From JACCZR01 sp963844805 (GTDB lineage: Bacteria; Actinomycetota; Thermoleophilia; Solirubrobacterales; Thermoleophilaceae): a stretch of DNA of 64,000 nt. The position numbers and the translations under genes are program-made. Under the pieces are notes generated by a model that saw nothing but the letters and a program-made list of their open reading frames with translations, made no database searches and had not been told where the DNA came from. The stretch lies in assembly GCA_963844805.1 (NCBI GenBank), contig CAWJPU010000012.1:186001-250000 (forward strand), in the 5' to 3' direction. This document shows, one piece after another, positions 44,982 through 55,167 of this stretch; position 1 is the stretch's first letter; every line of letters starts with the position of its first letter.

Positions 44982-46138
44982 ACGACACCCGCGAGCCCGC
45001 CATGTAGAGCCGCCAGGTGCGGGCCTTGGGCTCGCCCACCTCGCGGACGGCCTCGTCCCAGTGGTCCTCGAGGTTCTCGCCCCACGCCTTCAGGGTGCGC
45101 GCGTAGTGCTCGCGCAGGTTCTCCTCGTGGCGCAGCTCCAAGCCCGGCGTCGTGCAGCCGCGAGGCCAGGTAGCCGGGGCCGAGCAGCTCGCCGTCGGGG
45201 AACACGTAGCGGTCGATGAACCCGCCGCGCAGCAGCTGCGGGTGCTGGTCGTTGGGGCGGGTGATGCAGTGGTTGAGCAGCCGGCCCTGCGGGCGCAGCC
45301 GCGAGCGAAGGAAGGCGAAGTAGCCCGGCACCTGGTCCTTGCCCACGTGCTCGGTGAGCCCGATCGAGGAGACGGCGTCGAAGCCGTCCTCGGCCACCTC
45401 GCGGTAGTCGAGGTGGCGGACCTCGGCGCGGTCGGCCACGCCCGCCTCCTCGATGGCGCCGCGGCCCCACTCGGCCTGCTCGCGCGAGAGGGTCACGCCC
45501 AGCGCGCGGACGCCGTAGTGCTCGGCGGCGTGCACCACCATGCCGCCCCACCCGCAGCCGACGTCGAGCAGCCGCATGCCCGGCTGCAGCCCCAGCTTGC
45601 GGCACACCAGGTCGAACTTCTCGAACTGGGCCTCCTCGAGCGTGGCCTCGTCGTCGGGGTAGACCGCGCACGTGTAGGCCATCGACGGCCCGAGGACCCA
45701 GCGGTAGAAGCGGTTGGAGACGTCGTAGTGGTGGGAGATCGCCGAGGCGTCGCGGCGCTGGGAGTGTCGCCGGCGCCACGAGCGGCGGCGCTCGTTGGGC
45801 GGCGGGGCCACGGGGCGGAGCGCGCTCAGCTCGATCGAGCGCAGGATCTGCAGCCGCTCTCGCCACGAGAAGGTGCCGTCGTGCTCGCGCCACAGGCGCC
45901 GCAGCACCTCGAACAGGTCGCCGTGCAGCTCGAGGTCGCCGGCCACGTAGGCGCGGGCCAGGCCCAGGTCGCCGCGCGACTGGACGAGGTAGCTGACCGC
46001 GCGCGGCGAGCGGATCTCCGCCCGCGCGACGGCGTCGCGCGGGCCGGCGCGGCTGCCGTCGTAGGCGGTGAACTCGATTCCGGTGTGGCCGCCGCTCACG
46101 CGGTGAAACAGCCCGGCGGGGCCGAGCCGCTCAGCCAT
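44842..46138 (-). CDS. tmsB: Cyclopropane-synthase-type lipid methyltransferase (TmsB/BfaB-like), one frameshift
   Basis: About 432 codons from ATG 46138, overlapping tmsA-like by 8 nt. ISHHYDVSNRFYRWVLGPSMAYTCAVY and MRLLDVGCGWGGMVVHAAEHYGV are the cyclopropane-fatty-acid-synthase signatures with the SAM motif I. GLTEHVGKDQVPGYF is also conserved. The C-terminus is SFSEDYLELHQMLGV, reached after an indel near 45150. Next to a TmsA-type FAD reductase this points to methylation of oleoyl phospholipid at C10, giving 10-methylene intermediates. The assignment rests on gene order and family. Confidence 0.85.
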
Positions 46139-47561
46139 TGGCCACGCACTTCTCGTACAGGTCGAGCAGGCGGCCGTCGGGGTCGTACTCGGCCTTCAGC
46201 TCTCCGTACACGGAACCGTTGTACAGGCTCCAGAAGGTCTCCGCGTCGTAGAAGGAAGTCGAGTACAGCGACTTGCGGCCGCCGAGCTGCTGCACCGACC
46301 TCCTCGATGCGGCGGTTGTTCGCGCCGTCGGCCTGGCCGGGTCGCAGCGGGACGGTCGACCAGAAGCCGAAGTTCACGTACAGCGTGCCCGGGTCGAGCG
46401 CGTAGAGGTCCCAGCCGGCGGGGTCGCGCGGGCGCAGCGGACAGACCCAGAAGGGGAGGATCGGGATCTCCTCGATCAGGAAGCGGAAGAACTCGGCCGC
46501 CCGCTCGACGGGCACCTCGATGTCCTGCACCACGTGCTCCTGCTCGGGCCGCCCGCGCAGGCGGTCCAGGCGCCGCATCGGCCCGTGGCGGCGCTCGAGG
46601 GCCACGAGCTTCCAATAGCTGTCCGAGCGCAGCAGGCGCTTGGGGACCAGGCGGCGCACGCGCCGGTCCTGCACCCCGAAGGCGCGCGAGCACCAGAACC
46701 AGTCGGTGTCCCACCGCCACAGGTAGTCGCGCACGGTGAGGTGGTCGGTCTCGCGCTCCTGCAGCGAGCGGTAGTAGATCCCCATGCCCGTGTAGTCGCT
46801 GACGGCGGGGGCCTCGTCGGCGAAGTCGCCGAGGGTCAGGTACATCTCGCCGGGGCCGAACACCGTGCCGTCCATGAAGTCGGCGTCCTCTTCGGCGGCC
46901 ATGGCCGCGAAGAGCGCCTCCGGCTCGTCGAAGCGGCGGTGGCGCAGCCGCACGTAGGGGCGGACCGGCTCGAGCTCGATGCGCAGCCGTAGCGCGTAGC
47001 CGAGGGTGCCGTAGGAGTTCGGGAAGCCCCGGAACAGTGCGGCGTGCTCGCTGTCGGGCCGGGCGGTCACGACCCGCCCGTCGCCGGTGAGCACGTCCAT
47101 CTCGAGCGCCGACTCGTGGGGGAGCCCGTTGCGAAACGACGAGGACTCGATGCCCAGGCCGGTGACCGCCCCGCCGAGCGTGATGGTCTTCAGCTGCGGC
47201 ACCACCAGCGGCATCAGCCCGTGGGCCAGCGTCGCGTCCACCAGGTCCTCGTAGGTGGTCATCCCGCCGACGTCCGCCGTCCGGGCCTCGGGGTCGACAG
47301 CCAGCACCGAGCCGAACGCGCTCACGTCCAGCCCGGGCTGTGATGAGCGCCGCCGGTCGCGGAACAGGTTCGAGGTCCGCTTGCGCAGCCGGACCGGCGC
47401 CCCGCGCGGGATCGCCGCGTACTGCGCCCGCAGGGCGGCTACCTCTTCGTCGAGGAAGCGCCGGTGTGGGCGGCCCGCTTGCCGGTCTTGTCCGACTCGA
47501 CGAGGTAGCGCGGGTCGTCCTCGGACCCCTTGACCTTGTCGCCCTTCTCGAAGTCGCTCAT
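46131..47561 (-). CDS. tmsA: FAD-binding oxidoreductase (TmsA/BfaA-like), frameshifted
   Basis: 477 codons from ATG 47561, overlapping the sixA stop (ATGA). SNLFRDRRR, VLAVDPEARTADVGGMTTYEDLV, LVVPQLKTITLGGAVTGLGIESSSFRNGLPHES and GFPNSYGTLGYALRLRIEL are the FAD_binding_4 core shared with mycobacterial Rv3719 (BfaA). Indels lie near 47460 and 46310. It reduces the 10-methylene intermediate to the 10-methyl group of tuberculostearic-type acids, using NADPH. The chemistry comes from the named homologs. Confidence 0.85.
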
Positions 47562-48019
47562 GCACCGTTGAGCTCCCTTGGGCGGGTCAGGGAAACGAGC
47601 TCGCCGTCGTCTGGCGCGATCACAGCCAGCGCCGCGGTCGGGAACTTGCCCACGTCCTCGCCGGTGAGGTCGCCGATCAGCATCTCCAGGGCCGGGTTGT
47701 GGCCCACCACCATCACGCTGTCGGGCCCCTCGCCGAGCGCGGCCAGCCGCTCGTGCAGGTCCTCCTCGTCGAAGGTGTAGAGCTCGTCCTCGAAGCGGAC
47801 CTCACCGGCGCGCACCCCGCCCTTCACGCCCTCCCAGGTGTCCACCGCCCGGCGGGCGGTGGAGCACAGCACCAGGTCCACCTCGGTGCCGGCCAGGTGC
47901 CCGGCCATCGCTGCGCACGCCCGCTCGCCGCGAGGGGCCAGCGGCCGCTCGTGGTCGGTCAGGGTCGGGTCCTCCTTGCCGGCCGACTTGGCGTGGCGCA
48001 GCAGCAGGAGCCGCTTCAC
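47558..48019 (-). CDS. sixA: SixA-type histidine phosphatase
   Basis: 153 aa from GTG 48019, overlapping the small upstream gene (GTGA). LLLLRHAKSAGKE has the catalytic RHG-type motif (RHAKS), and DSVMVVGHNPALEML holds the second His. It dephosphorylates phosphohistidine proteins or small phospho-metabolites. In the tmsAB-type operon its role is not obvious. The full length is typical of SixA (~155 aa). Confidence 0.88.
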   Translation of the reverse strand: MKRLLLLRHAKSAGKEDPTLTDHERPLAPRGERACAAMAGHLAGTEVDLVLCSTARRAVDTWEGVKGGVRAGEVRFEDELYTFDEEDLHERLAALGEGPDSVMVVGHNPALEMLIGDLTGEDVGKFPTAALAVIAPDDGELVSLTRPRELNGA

Positions 48020-48162
48020 CGGGGAGCCTGCCCGCGCCGGCGGGCCAGCCAGTAGCGGCCGCCCAGCTCCACGACGTCGGCCACGACGCCGTAGAAGTGC
48101 CCGAGGGGCCCGAGGTACACCCAGGCGAGGAGCCGTTCGGGGCGGGAGCGGTGCACCGCCAC
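48016..48162 (-). CDS. 48-aa protein at the head of the sixA operon
   Basis: GTG 48162 to TGA 48018-48016; GTG 48156 is an alternative start. The sequence reads VHRSRPERLLAWVYLGPLGHFYGVVADVVELGGRYW, with one hydrophobic stretch and a basic tail (RRRGQAPR). The stop overlaps the sixA start (GTGA). No named family is recognised, but the gene has good coding character and a coupled position. Confidence 0.55.
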   Translation of the reverse strand: MAVHRSRPERLLAWVYLGPLGHFYGVVADVVELGGRYWLARRRGQAPR

Positions 48163-48226
48163 ATTGCAGCACCTGGCGGCGGCGGGCGCGGTCGAGCGCC
48201 GCGAACAGGCGCCGAAAGGCGGGCGG

Positions 48227-48232
48227 TAAGGT
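48227..48232 (+). promoter_or_regulatory. -10-like hexamer before tig
   Basis: TAAGGT lies 8 nt before ATG 48241 with no Shine-Dalgarno sequence in between. Confidence 0.45.
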
Positions 48233-48240
48233 CAGCCGCG

Positions 48241-49641
48241 ATGCCCGTTTCCACATCGACCGAGGAGCTCGACGACTCGCGCGTACGCGTGCGCGTGGAG
48301 GTCGGCTCCGACCAGGTCGAGCAGGAGCTGCAGAACGCCGCCCAGGAGCTGGGCAGGGACTTCAAGATCGCCGGCTTTCGCCAGGGCAAGGTGCCGCCCC
48401 AGGTGGTGCTCCAGCGCGTGGGCCGCGAGGCGGTGCTCGACCAGGCGGTGCGCAACGGCCTGCCCGGCTGGTACGAGGAGGCCCTGAAGGACGCGGGCGT
48501 CGCCGCGGTAGGTGACCCAGACGTGAACCTGGAGGGCGTCCCCGACGCCGGCGACCCGCTGGCCTTCACCATCGAGGTGGGCGTCCGGCCCAAGGCGAAG
48601 CTGGGCGACTACAAGGGCGTCGAGGTCGGCCGCCGCGAGCCGCAGATCTCCGACGACGAGGTCGACTCGGAGGTCGAGCGCATGCGCGAGTCCGCCGCCT
48701 CGCTGGAGACCGTCGAGCGCGCGGCCGCCGACGGGGATTTCGTGGTGGTCGACTTCACCGGCTACGCCGACGGCGAGGCCTTCGAGGGCGGCGAGGCCCG
48801 GGGCTACCTGCTCGAGCTCGGCTCGGGCCGCCTGATCGAGGGCTTCGAGGAGCAGCTCACCGGCGCGTCCGGGGGCGAGGCCCGAACGGTCGAGGTCACC
48901 TTCCCCGAGGACTACGGCAACGAGGACCTCGCCGGCAAGGAGGCGCGCTTCGAGGTCTCGGTGAAGGAGGTCAAGGAGAAGCGGCTGCCCGAGCTGGACG
49001 ACGACTTCGCCATCGAGGCGGGCGGCTACGACTCCGTGAACGAGCTGCGCAGCGAGATCGAGGGCCGCCTGCGCGAGCGCGACGAGGCCGCCATCGAGCG
49101 CGAGTTCCGCGAGGCCGCGGTCGACGCCGTCGCCGCCGAGGCGAACATCGACGTCCCGCACGAGCTGGTCCACTCGAAGGCCCACGAGATGTGGCACCGG
49201 ACCGCGCACCGGCTCCAGCACCAGGGCATCGACCCCCAGCAGTACCTCCAGATCACCGGCAAGGAAGAGGAGGAGCTGATCACGGAGTCCGAGCCCGAGG
49301 CCGAGCGCGCCCTGCGGCGCGAGGCCGTGCTGGCCGCCGTAGTCGAGGCCGAGCAGATCGACGTCACCGAGGACGAGCTGCTCGACGCGCTGCGCGCCGC
49401 GGCCACCGAGCCGGGCAAGGCCGAGCCGAGCGAGAAGTCGCTGCGCCGGTCGCTGAAGAAGGCCCGCCAGCGCGGGCAGGACGAGGCTCTGCGCGAGGAC
49501 ATCGCCATGCGCAAGGCGGTCGACGTCCTGGTCGAGTCGGCCACGCCGATCTCGGTCGAGCAGGCCGAGGCGAGGGGCAAGCTGTGGACCCCCGGCAAGG
49601 AGGAGCAGCCGGCCGGTGAGCTGTGGACTCCGGGCGACTAG
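48241..49641 (+). CDS. tig: Trigger factor
   Basis: 466 aa from ATG 48241, intact. The N-terminal ribosome-binding signature is FKIAGFRQGKVPPQVV. The FKBP-type PPIase domain is GDFVVVDFTGYADGEAFEGGEA ... LELGSGRLIEGFEEQL, and the C-terminal helical chaperone domain follows. It binds nascent chains at the ribosome exit. Its place before clpP follows the usual tig-clpP-clpX order. Confidence 0.96.
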   Translation: MPVSTSTEELDDSRVRVRVEVGSDQVEQELQNAAQELGRDFKIAGFRQGKVPPQVVLQRVGREAVLDQAVRNGLPGWYEEALKDAGVAAVGDPDVNLEGVPDAGDPLAFTIEVGVRPKAKLGDYKGVEVGRREPQISDDEVDSEVERMRESAASLETVERAAADGDFVVVDFTGYADGEAFEGGEARGYLLELGSGRLIEGFEEQLTGASGGEARTVEVTFPEDYGNEDLAGKEARFEVSVKEVKEKRLPELDDDFAIEAGGYDSVNELRSEIEGRLRERDEAAIEREFREAAVDAVAAEANIDVPHELVHSKAHEMWHRTAHRLQHQGIDPQQYLQITGKEEEELITESEPEAERALRREAVLAAVVEAEQIDVTEDELLDALRAAATEPGKAEPSEKSLRRSLKKARQRGQDEALREDIAMRKAVDVLVESATPISVEQAEARGKLWTPGKEEQPAGELWTPGD

Positions 49642-49642
49642 C

Positions 49643-49648
49643 TAGAGT
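49643..49648 (+). promoter_or_regulatory. -10-like hexamer before clpP
   Basis: TAGAGT lies 9 nt before ATG 49658 and 2 nt after the tig stop codon. No Shine-Dalgarno sequence is visible. Confidence 0.4.
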
Positions 49649-49657
49649 GCGCGCCCG

Positions 49658-50245
49658 ATGAGTCCCCTGGTGCCGATGGTCGTTGAGCAGACGTCGCGCG
49701 GCGAGCGCGCGTTCGACATCTACTCGCGGCTGCTGAACGAGCGCATCGTCTTCCTCGGCACCCCGGTCACCGACGACATCGCCAACCTGATCGTGGCCCA
49801 GCTCCTGCACCTGCAGGCCGAGGATCCCGACAAGGACATCTCGCTGTACATCAACTCGCCGGGCGGCTCGGTCTACGCGGGCCTCGCGATCTACGACACG
49901 ATGCAGTACATCAAGCCCGACGTTCAGACCATCTGCGTCGGGATCGCCATGTCGATGGGCGCCCTGCTGCTCGGCGGCGGCGCCGAGGGCAAGCGCATGT
50001 CGCTGCCCAACGCGAAGATCCTCATCCACCAGGTCTCCTCGAGCTTCCAGGGCCAGGCGACCGACATCGAGATCCACGCCAAGGAGATCATCGACGTCCG
50101 CCGCCGGCTGGACGAGATCCTCGCCCAGCACACCGGGCAGGACCTGGAGAAGGTGTCCCGGGACACCGAGCGCGACTACTTCATGTCGGCCGAAGAGGCC
50201 AAGGAGTACAAGCTCATCGACCGGGTCATCGAGCCCGCCGTCTAG
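49658..50245 (+). CDS. clpP: ATP-dependent Clp protease proteolytic subunit
   Basis: 195 aa from ATG 49658, intact. The catalytic Ser is in GIAMSMGA (Ser99), His in PNAKILIHQ (His124), and the Asp lies further on in DTERDYFMSAEEAKEYKLID. LYINSPGGSVYAGLAIYDTM is the conserved segment. It forms the tetradecameric protease ring with ClpX. Here it is separated from clpX by 2.7 kb instead of lying next to it. Confidence 0.96.
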   Translation: MSPLVPMVVEQTSRGERAFDIYSRLLNERIVFLGTPVTDDIANLIVAQLLHLQAEDPDKDISLYINSPGGSVYAGLAIYDTMQYIKPDVQTICVGIAMSMGALLLGGGAEGKRMSLPNAKILIHQVSSSFQGQATDIEIHAKEIIDVRRRLDEILAQHTGQDLEKVSRDTERDYFMSAEEAKEYKLIDRVIEPAV

Positions 50246-50280
50246 AAACCGTTTCACCCCTACCCCAGCTCGGGTAGGTG

Positions 50281-50310
50281 CCCCCCAAGTAAGGCGTTCC
50301 TTGAGGGGGG
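50281..50310 (+). promoter_or_regulatory. Hairpin that sequesters the Shine-Dalgarno-like G-run of the FNT fragment
   Basis: CCCCCC (50281-50286) pairs with GGGGGG (50305-50310), and the inner AAGG/CCTT closes a CGTT loop. The G-run lies 6 nt before GTG 50317 and would be the ribosome-binding site. A second small stem (CTACCC/GGGTAG) lies just upstream. It could act as a clpP terminator or as a translational switch; neither is proven. Confidence 0.45.
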
Positions 50311-50316
50311 ATCGAA

Positions 50317-50601
50317 GTGGCCGGGATCTTCTTCCCGATCATGGCCTTCGTCGCAATCGGATTCGACCACGTGGTGGCGAACATGTTCTTCCTCCCCGCC
50401 GCCATCTTCGCCGAGGTCCCTGGCCTGGGCTGGGGCGACGTGCTGAACAACTGGGCGTTCGCCTTCCTGGGTAACCTCGCGGGCGCGGTGATCTTCGTCT
50501 CGTCGGCCTACTACTACCTCCACCTCAAGGAGGACGAGGGCGATGACAGGGCGCGCGCCACCCGCCGCGCGGCGACGGCCGTCACCACGGTCCCGAAGTA
50601 G
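50317..50601 (+). pseudogene. C-terminal fragment of a formate/nitrite transporter
   Basis: 94 aa from GTG 50317. FPIMAFVAIGFDHVVANMFFLPAAIF and NNWAFAFLGNLAGAVIFVSSAYYYLH match the last helices of the FNT family, including the conserved H-xxANMFF. A full FNT protein has about 270 residues and six helices; only the last two are present. Nothing upstream encodes the rest. It is either a relic or a shortened membrane peptide. It abuts the next gene with no spacing (TAG then ATG). Confidence 0.75.
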
Positions 50602-52866
50602 ATGGGTCTGGGCAAGTACGTCAACCCCCACCTGTGGGCCTCGCCGAGGCCTCTCGGCCTGGGCCAGCAGCGGCCCAACAACTACTTGGAGATGTTCAAG
50701 GCGGGGTGGGCGAACCGCGACCGCGCCGGCTACGCCTGGCGGATCCTCAACGAGGGGTGCTGCGACGGCTGCGCGCTGGGCACCAAGGGCATGCACGACT
50801 GGACGATCGAGGGCACGCACCTGTGCAACGTCCGCCTGCGGCTGCTGCGGCTCAACACCGCTCCGCCGTTCGACCCCGCGGAGCTGGACGACGTCACGGC
50901 CCTGTCCGAGCGCACGTCCTCCGAGCTGCGCGACATGGGTCGCATCCCGCACCCCCTCGTGCGCCACAAGGGGGACAAGGGGTTCCGCCGCGCCAGCTGG
51001 GACGAGGTGCTCGACCTCATCGCCGACCGGATTCGCAAGGCGGGCCCGGACCGCACCGCCAGCTACCTCACCAGCCGCGGCATGACCAACGAGTCCTACT
51101 ACGGCGCCCAGAAGTCCATCCGGGCGCTGGGTACGAACAACATCGACAACGCCGCTCGCGTGTGCCACTCGCCCTCGACCTTCGGGCTGAAAGCCGCCGT
51201 GGGGGTGGGGGCCACGACGTGCTCCTACACCGACTGGTTCGGATCGGACCTGATCGTCTTCGTCGGGTCGAACATCGCCAACAACCAGCCCGTGGCGATG
51301 AAGTACCTCCACGAGGCCAAGGTGCAGGGCACCAAGGTCGCGCTGGTCGGGCCCTACCAGGAGCCCGGGATGAAGCGCTACTGGGTCCCCTCCAACCCCG
51401 AGAGCGCGATGTTCGGCACCAAGATCACCGACCGCTTCTTCGACATCGACACCGGCGGTGACGTCGCCTTCTTCTCCGGGACGCTGAAGGGCATGATCGA
51501 ACGCGGCTGGCTCGACGACGAGTTCATCGAGCGGCACAGCTCGGGCTTCGACGAGGTGCGCGACCAGGTCCTGGACATCGACTGGAGCGTGTTCGAGAAG
51601 GGCTCGGGCGCCTCCCGCGCCGAGATGCTGGCCTTCGCCGAGATGCTCCGCGACGCGCGGACCGCGGTCTTCGTCTGGTCGATGGGCGTTACCCAGCACG
51701 TGAACGGCGAGGACAACGTGCGGGCGATCATCAACCTGGCCCTGTCCAAGGGGTTCGTCGGCCGGGAGAAGTGCGGGCTCATGCCCATCCGCGGCCACTC
51801 CGGAGTCCAGGGGGGTGCGGAGATGGGTGCCTACTGCGACCAGTTCCCCGGCCCCGTGCCGGCCAACGAGGACTCGGCGCGCGAGCTGTCGGAGAAGTGG
51901 GGCTTCGACGTCCCCGTCGAGCACGGGCTCAGCGCGGCCGAGATGGTCGAGGCCGGCGAGCGCGGCGAGCTCGACGTCCTGATCGCCTCGGGCGGGAACT
52001 TCCTCGAGGTGCTGCCCGACCCCGATCGGTCGCTTGCGGGCCTGGCGCCCATACCCCTGCGGGTGCACATGGACCTGGTTCTGACGCCCCAGATGTTGGT
52101 GGAGCCCGCCGACACGGTGATCCTCTTGCCCGCCCAGACCCGGTACGAGGTCGAGGGCGGTGTGACCGAGACGAGCACCGAGCGGCGCATCATCTTCTCG
52201 CCGGAGGTCGAGGGCCCGCGAGTCGAGGACGCCCGCTCGGAGTTCTGGGTGTTCGGCGAGATCGCGGCGCGCGTCCGCCCCGACCGGGCCGACGACGTGC
52301 GCTTCGAGTCCACCGCGGCGATTCGCAGCGAGATCGCCCGCGTGGTGCCGGCCTACGACGGGATCCAGCGCCTGCGCGAGGCGGGCGACTCGTTCCAGTA
52401 CGGCGGCCCGATGATCGGCGCCGGCTGGAACTTCAAAACCGACGACGGGCGGGCCCACTTCACCCTGCCCGAGCTACCGCCGGTGCCGGACGACGACGAT
52501 CGCCTGCGCCTCTCCACGCGGCGCGGCAAGCAGTTCAACTCGATGATCCAGGAGCACATGGACGCGCTGACCGGGGCGGTGCGCGAGTCGGTGCTCGTGT
52601 CCGAGGCGGACGCGGTGCGGCTGGGCCTGCGCGACGGCGAGAAGGTCGTCGTGCGCAGCGACCTGGGCGAGATGCACGCCACGGTCCTGATCGCCGCGAT
52701 CAAGCCCGGCAACGTGCAGATGCACTGGCCAGAAGCCAACGTGCTGATCGAGGCGGGCCGTCGCTCACCCCAGGCGAAGATCCCCGATTACAACGCGTGG
52801 GTCACGATCGAACCCCTTCGCGAAGGGGCCGGCAGGGGTATCGACGCCGAGCGCGTATCTGTCTGA
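50602..52866 (+). CDS. FdhF/YdeP-type molybdopterin oxidoreductase
   Basis: 754 aa from ATG 50602, intact. Conserved features: NEGCCDGCALGTKGMHDWTIEGTHLCNVRL (N-terminal Cys cluster), SYYGAQKSIRALGTNNIDNAARVCHSPS, GSNIANNQPVAMKYL, and a C-terminal dinucleotide-binding part with SMIQEHMDALTGAVRESVLVSEADAVRLGLRDGEKVVV. It is a probable formate-dehydrogenase-like enzyme of the YdeP subgroup using bis-MGD. Its direct fusion-like spacing with the FNT remnant suggests a formate module; true substrate unproven. Confidence 0.9.
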   Translation: MGLGKYVNPHLWASPRPLGLGQQRPNNYLEMFKAGWANRDRAGYAWRILNEGCCDGCALGTKGMHDWTIEGTHLCNVRLRLLRLNTAPPFDPAELDDVTALSERTSSELRDMGRIPHPLVRHKGDKGFRRASWDEVLDLIADRIRKAGPDRTASYLTSRGMTNESYYGAQKSIRALGTNNIDNAARVCHSPSTFGLKAAVGVGATTCSYTDWFGSDLIVFVGSNIANNQPVAMKYLHEAKVQGTKVALVGPYQEPGMKRYWVPSNPESAMFGTKITDRFFDIDTGGDVAFFSGTLKGMIERGWLDDEFIERHSSGFDEVRDQVLDIDWSVFEKGSGASRAEMLAFAEMLRDARTAVFVWSMGVTQHVNGEDNVRAIINLALSKGFVGREKCGLMPIRGHSGVQGGAEMGAYCDQFPGPVPANEDSARELSEKWGFDVPVEHGLSAAEMVEAGERGELDVLIASGGNFLEVLPDPDRSLAGLAPIPLRVHMDLVLTPQMLVEPADTVILLPAQTRYEVEGGVTETSTERRIIFSPEVEGPRVEDARSEFWVFGEIAARVRPDRADDVRFESTAAIRSEIARVVPAYDGIQRLREAGDSFQYGGPMIGAGWNFKTDDGRAHFTLPELPPVPDDDDRLRLSTRRGKQFNSMIQEHMDALTGAVRESVLVSEADAVRLGLRDGEKVVVRSDLGEMHATVLIAAIKPGNVQMHWPEANVLIEAGRRSPQAKIPDYNAWVTIEPLREGAGRGIDAERVSV

Positions 52867-52911
52867 GGCACTGCTGGGCACTGATACCCTCGGCCTCCGG
52901 AGAGAGCCTGC

Positions 52912-54201
<1,290 letters not shown>

Positions 54202-54263
54202 AGCGCAGGCGCTCGCAGCGCCGCCGGTGCTCCAGCGGGCCGGCGCGCGCGCACCCCTCCGCG

Positions 54264-54292
54264 GAAACCGTCAGGCGGCTGACGACTTTCCC
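54264..54292 (+). terminator. GTCAG/CTGAC-type terminator after clpX
   Basis: GGAAAC precedes CGTCAG-GCGG-CTGACG (54269-54284), followed by ACTTTC. Fourth copy of this hairpin family. Confidence 0.6.
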
Positions 54293-54330
54293 GCCCCGTC
54301 GCGCCCCCGGCGCGTGGCAGTGGGCAGCCG

Positions 54331-54468
54331 CTAGCTAGGCCCGGCGGCAGCGGCTCTCGCAGCTGCCGGGTCGGCGTACAGGCGTCGGACGATGTCGAGG
54401 CCTCCCTCGGCGCCCAGGGCGGCGGTCGGCGCCTGGCGGCAGGCCCGCAGGCGCGCGGGCTGATCACG
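54331..54468 (-). CDS. Possible small protein divergent from the MBL gene
   Basis: A minus-strand frame reads LRACRQAPTAALGAEGGLDIVRRLYADPAAARAAAAGPS and stops at TAG 54331-54333, with GC-ending codons. No start is found in this frame; GTG 54467 is in another frame and would need an indel. Low-confidence candidate of about 45 aa. Confidence 0.25.
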   Translation of the reverse strand, partial: RDQPARLRACRQAPTAALGAEGGLDIVRRLYADPAAARAAAAGPS

Positions 54469-54476
54469 CGCCGGTG

Positions 54477-54482
54477 TAGCCT
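54477..54482 (+). promoter_or_regulatory. -10-like hexamer of a leaderless-type promoter
   Basis: TAGCCT lies 7 nt before GTG 54490 with no Shine-Dalgarno sequence. Confidence 0.35.
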
Positions 54483-54489
54483 CGCCGCC

Positions 54490-55155
54490 GTGAAGCAAGT
54501 CGCGGACGGCGTCTGGCAGCTCACCGGCTTCCCCCCGCACGGCATCAACGAGTACCTGCTGGAGGACGTCCTCGTGGACGCGGGCGCCAAGCAGAACAAA
54601 CGCCAGATCCTGAGGGACCTGCGCGGGCACACCGTCACCGCGCACGCGCTCACCCATGCGCACCCCGACCACCAGGGCGCCAGCAAGGCGGTGTGCGAAA
54701 CACTGGACGTTCCCTTCTGGGTGGGCGCGCGCGACGCCGACGCCGCCGAGCGGCCCGAGTTGATCCGCCAGCGCCAGCCCGACAAGCCGATCAACAAGCT
54801 GTTCTGGAAGGTCATGACCGGCCCGGGGCACACGGTGGACCGCCAGCTCGCCGAGGGCGACGAGGTGGCGGGCTTCAAGGTGCTCGACGTCCCCGGCCAC
54901 TCGGCCGGGCACCTGGCCTTCTGGCGCGGGTCGGACGGGGTGCTGGTGCTCGGCGACGTGCTCAACAACCAGAACTCGCTGACCGGCTTCCCCCGCGGGC
55001 TGCGGCTGCCCTTCGACTTCTTCACCCCCGACCCCGAGGAGAACCGCCGCTCAGCCAAGCGCCTCGGTGAGCTCGAGCCGAGGCTCGTACTCTTCGGCCA
55101 CGGGCCGCCTCTGCGCGACGCGCAGAAGTTCGTCGAGTTCGCGCGCGGGCTCTAG
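54490..55155 (+). CDS. Metallo-beta-lactamase-fold hydrolase
   Basis: 221 aa from GTG 54490. THAHPDHQG (~54-62) is the HxHxDH metal motif. GHSAGHLAFW supplies the next His and GDVLNN the bridging Asp. GHGPPL gives the last His. It is a typical glyoxalase-II/MBL-fold hydrolase of unspecified substrate. The stop is 12 nt before valS, so the two may be co-transcribed. Confidence 0.9.
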   Translation: MKQVADGVWQLTGFPPHGINEYLLEDVLVDAGAKQNKRQILRDLRGHTVTAHALTHAHPDHQGASKAVCETLDVPFWVGARDADAAERPELIRQRQPDKPINKLFWKVMTGPGHTVDRQLAEGDEVAGFKVLDVPGHSAGHLAFWRGSDGVLVLGDVLNNQNSLTGFPRGLRLPFDFFTPDPEENRRSAKRLGELEPRLVLFGHGPPLRDAQKFVEFARGL

Positions 55156-55167
55156 GGCCCGTCGCCC

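Noticed and set aside
48163..48256. N-terminal extension of the small sixA-operon protein to ATG 48256
   Set aside because: It would run antisense into the tig start and needs a frameshift; GTG 48162 or 48156 is simpler.
50260..52458. 732-residue minus-strand open frame
   Set aside because: Antisense to the FdhF/YdeP-type gene, with repetitive V-G-A-H composition and no motif.
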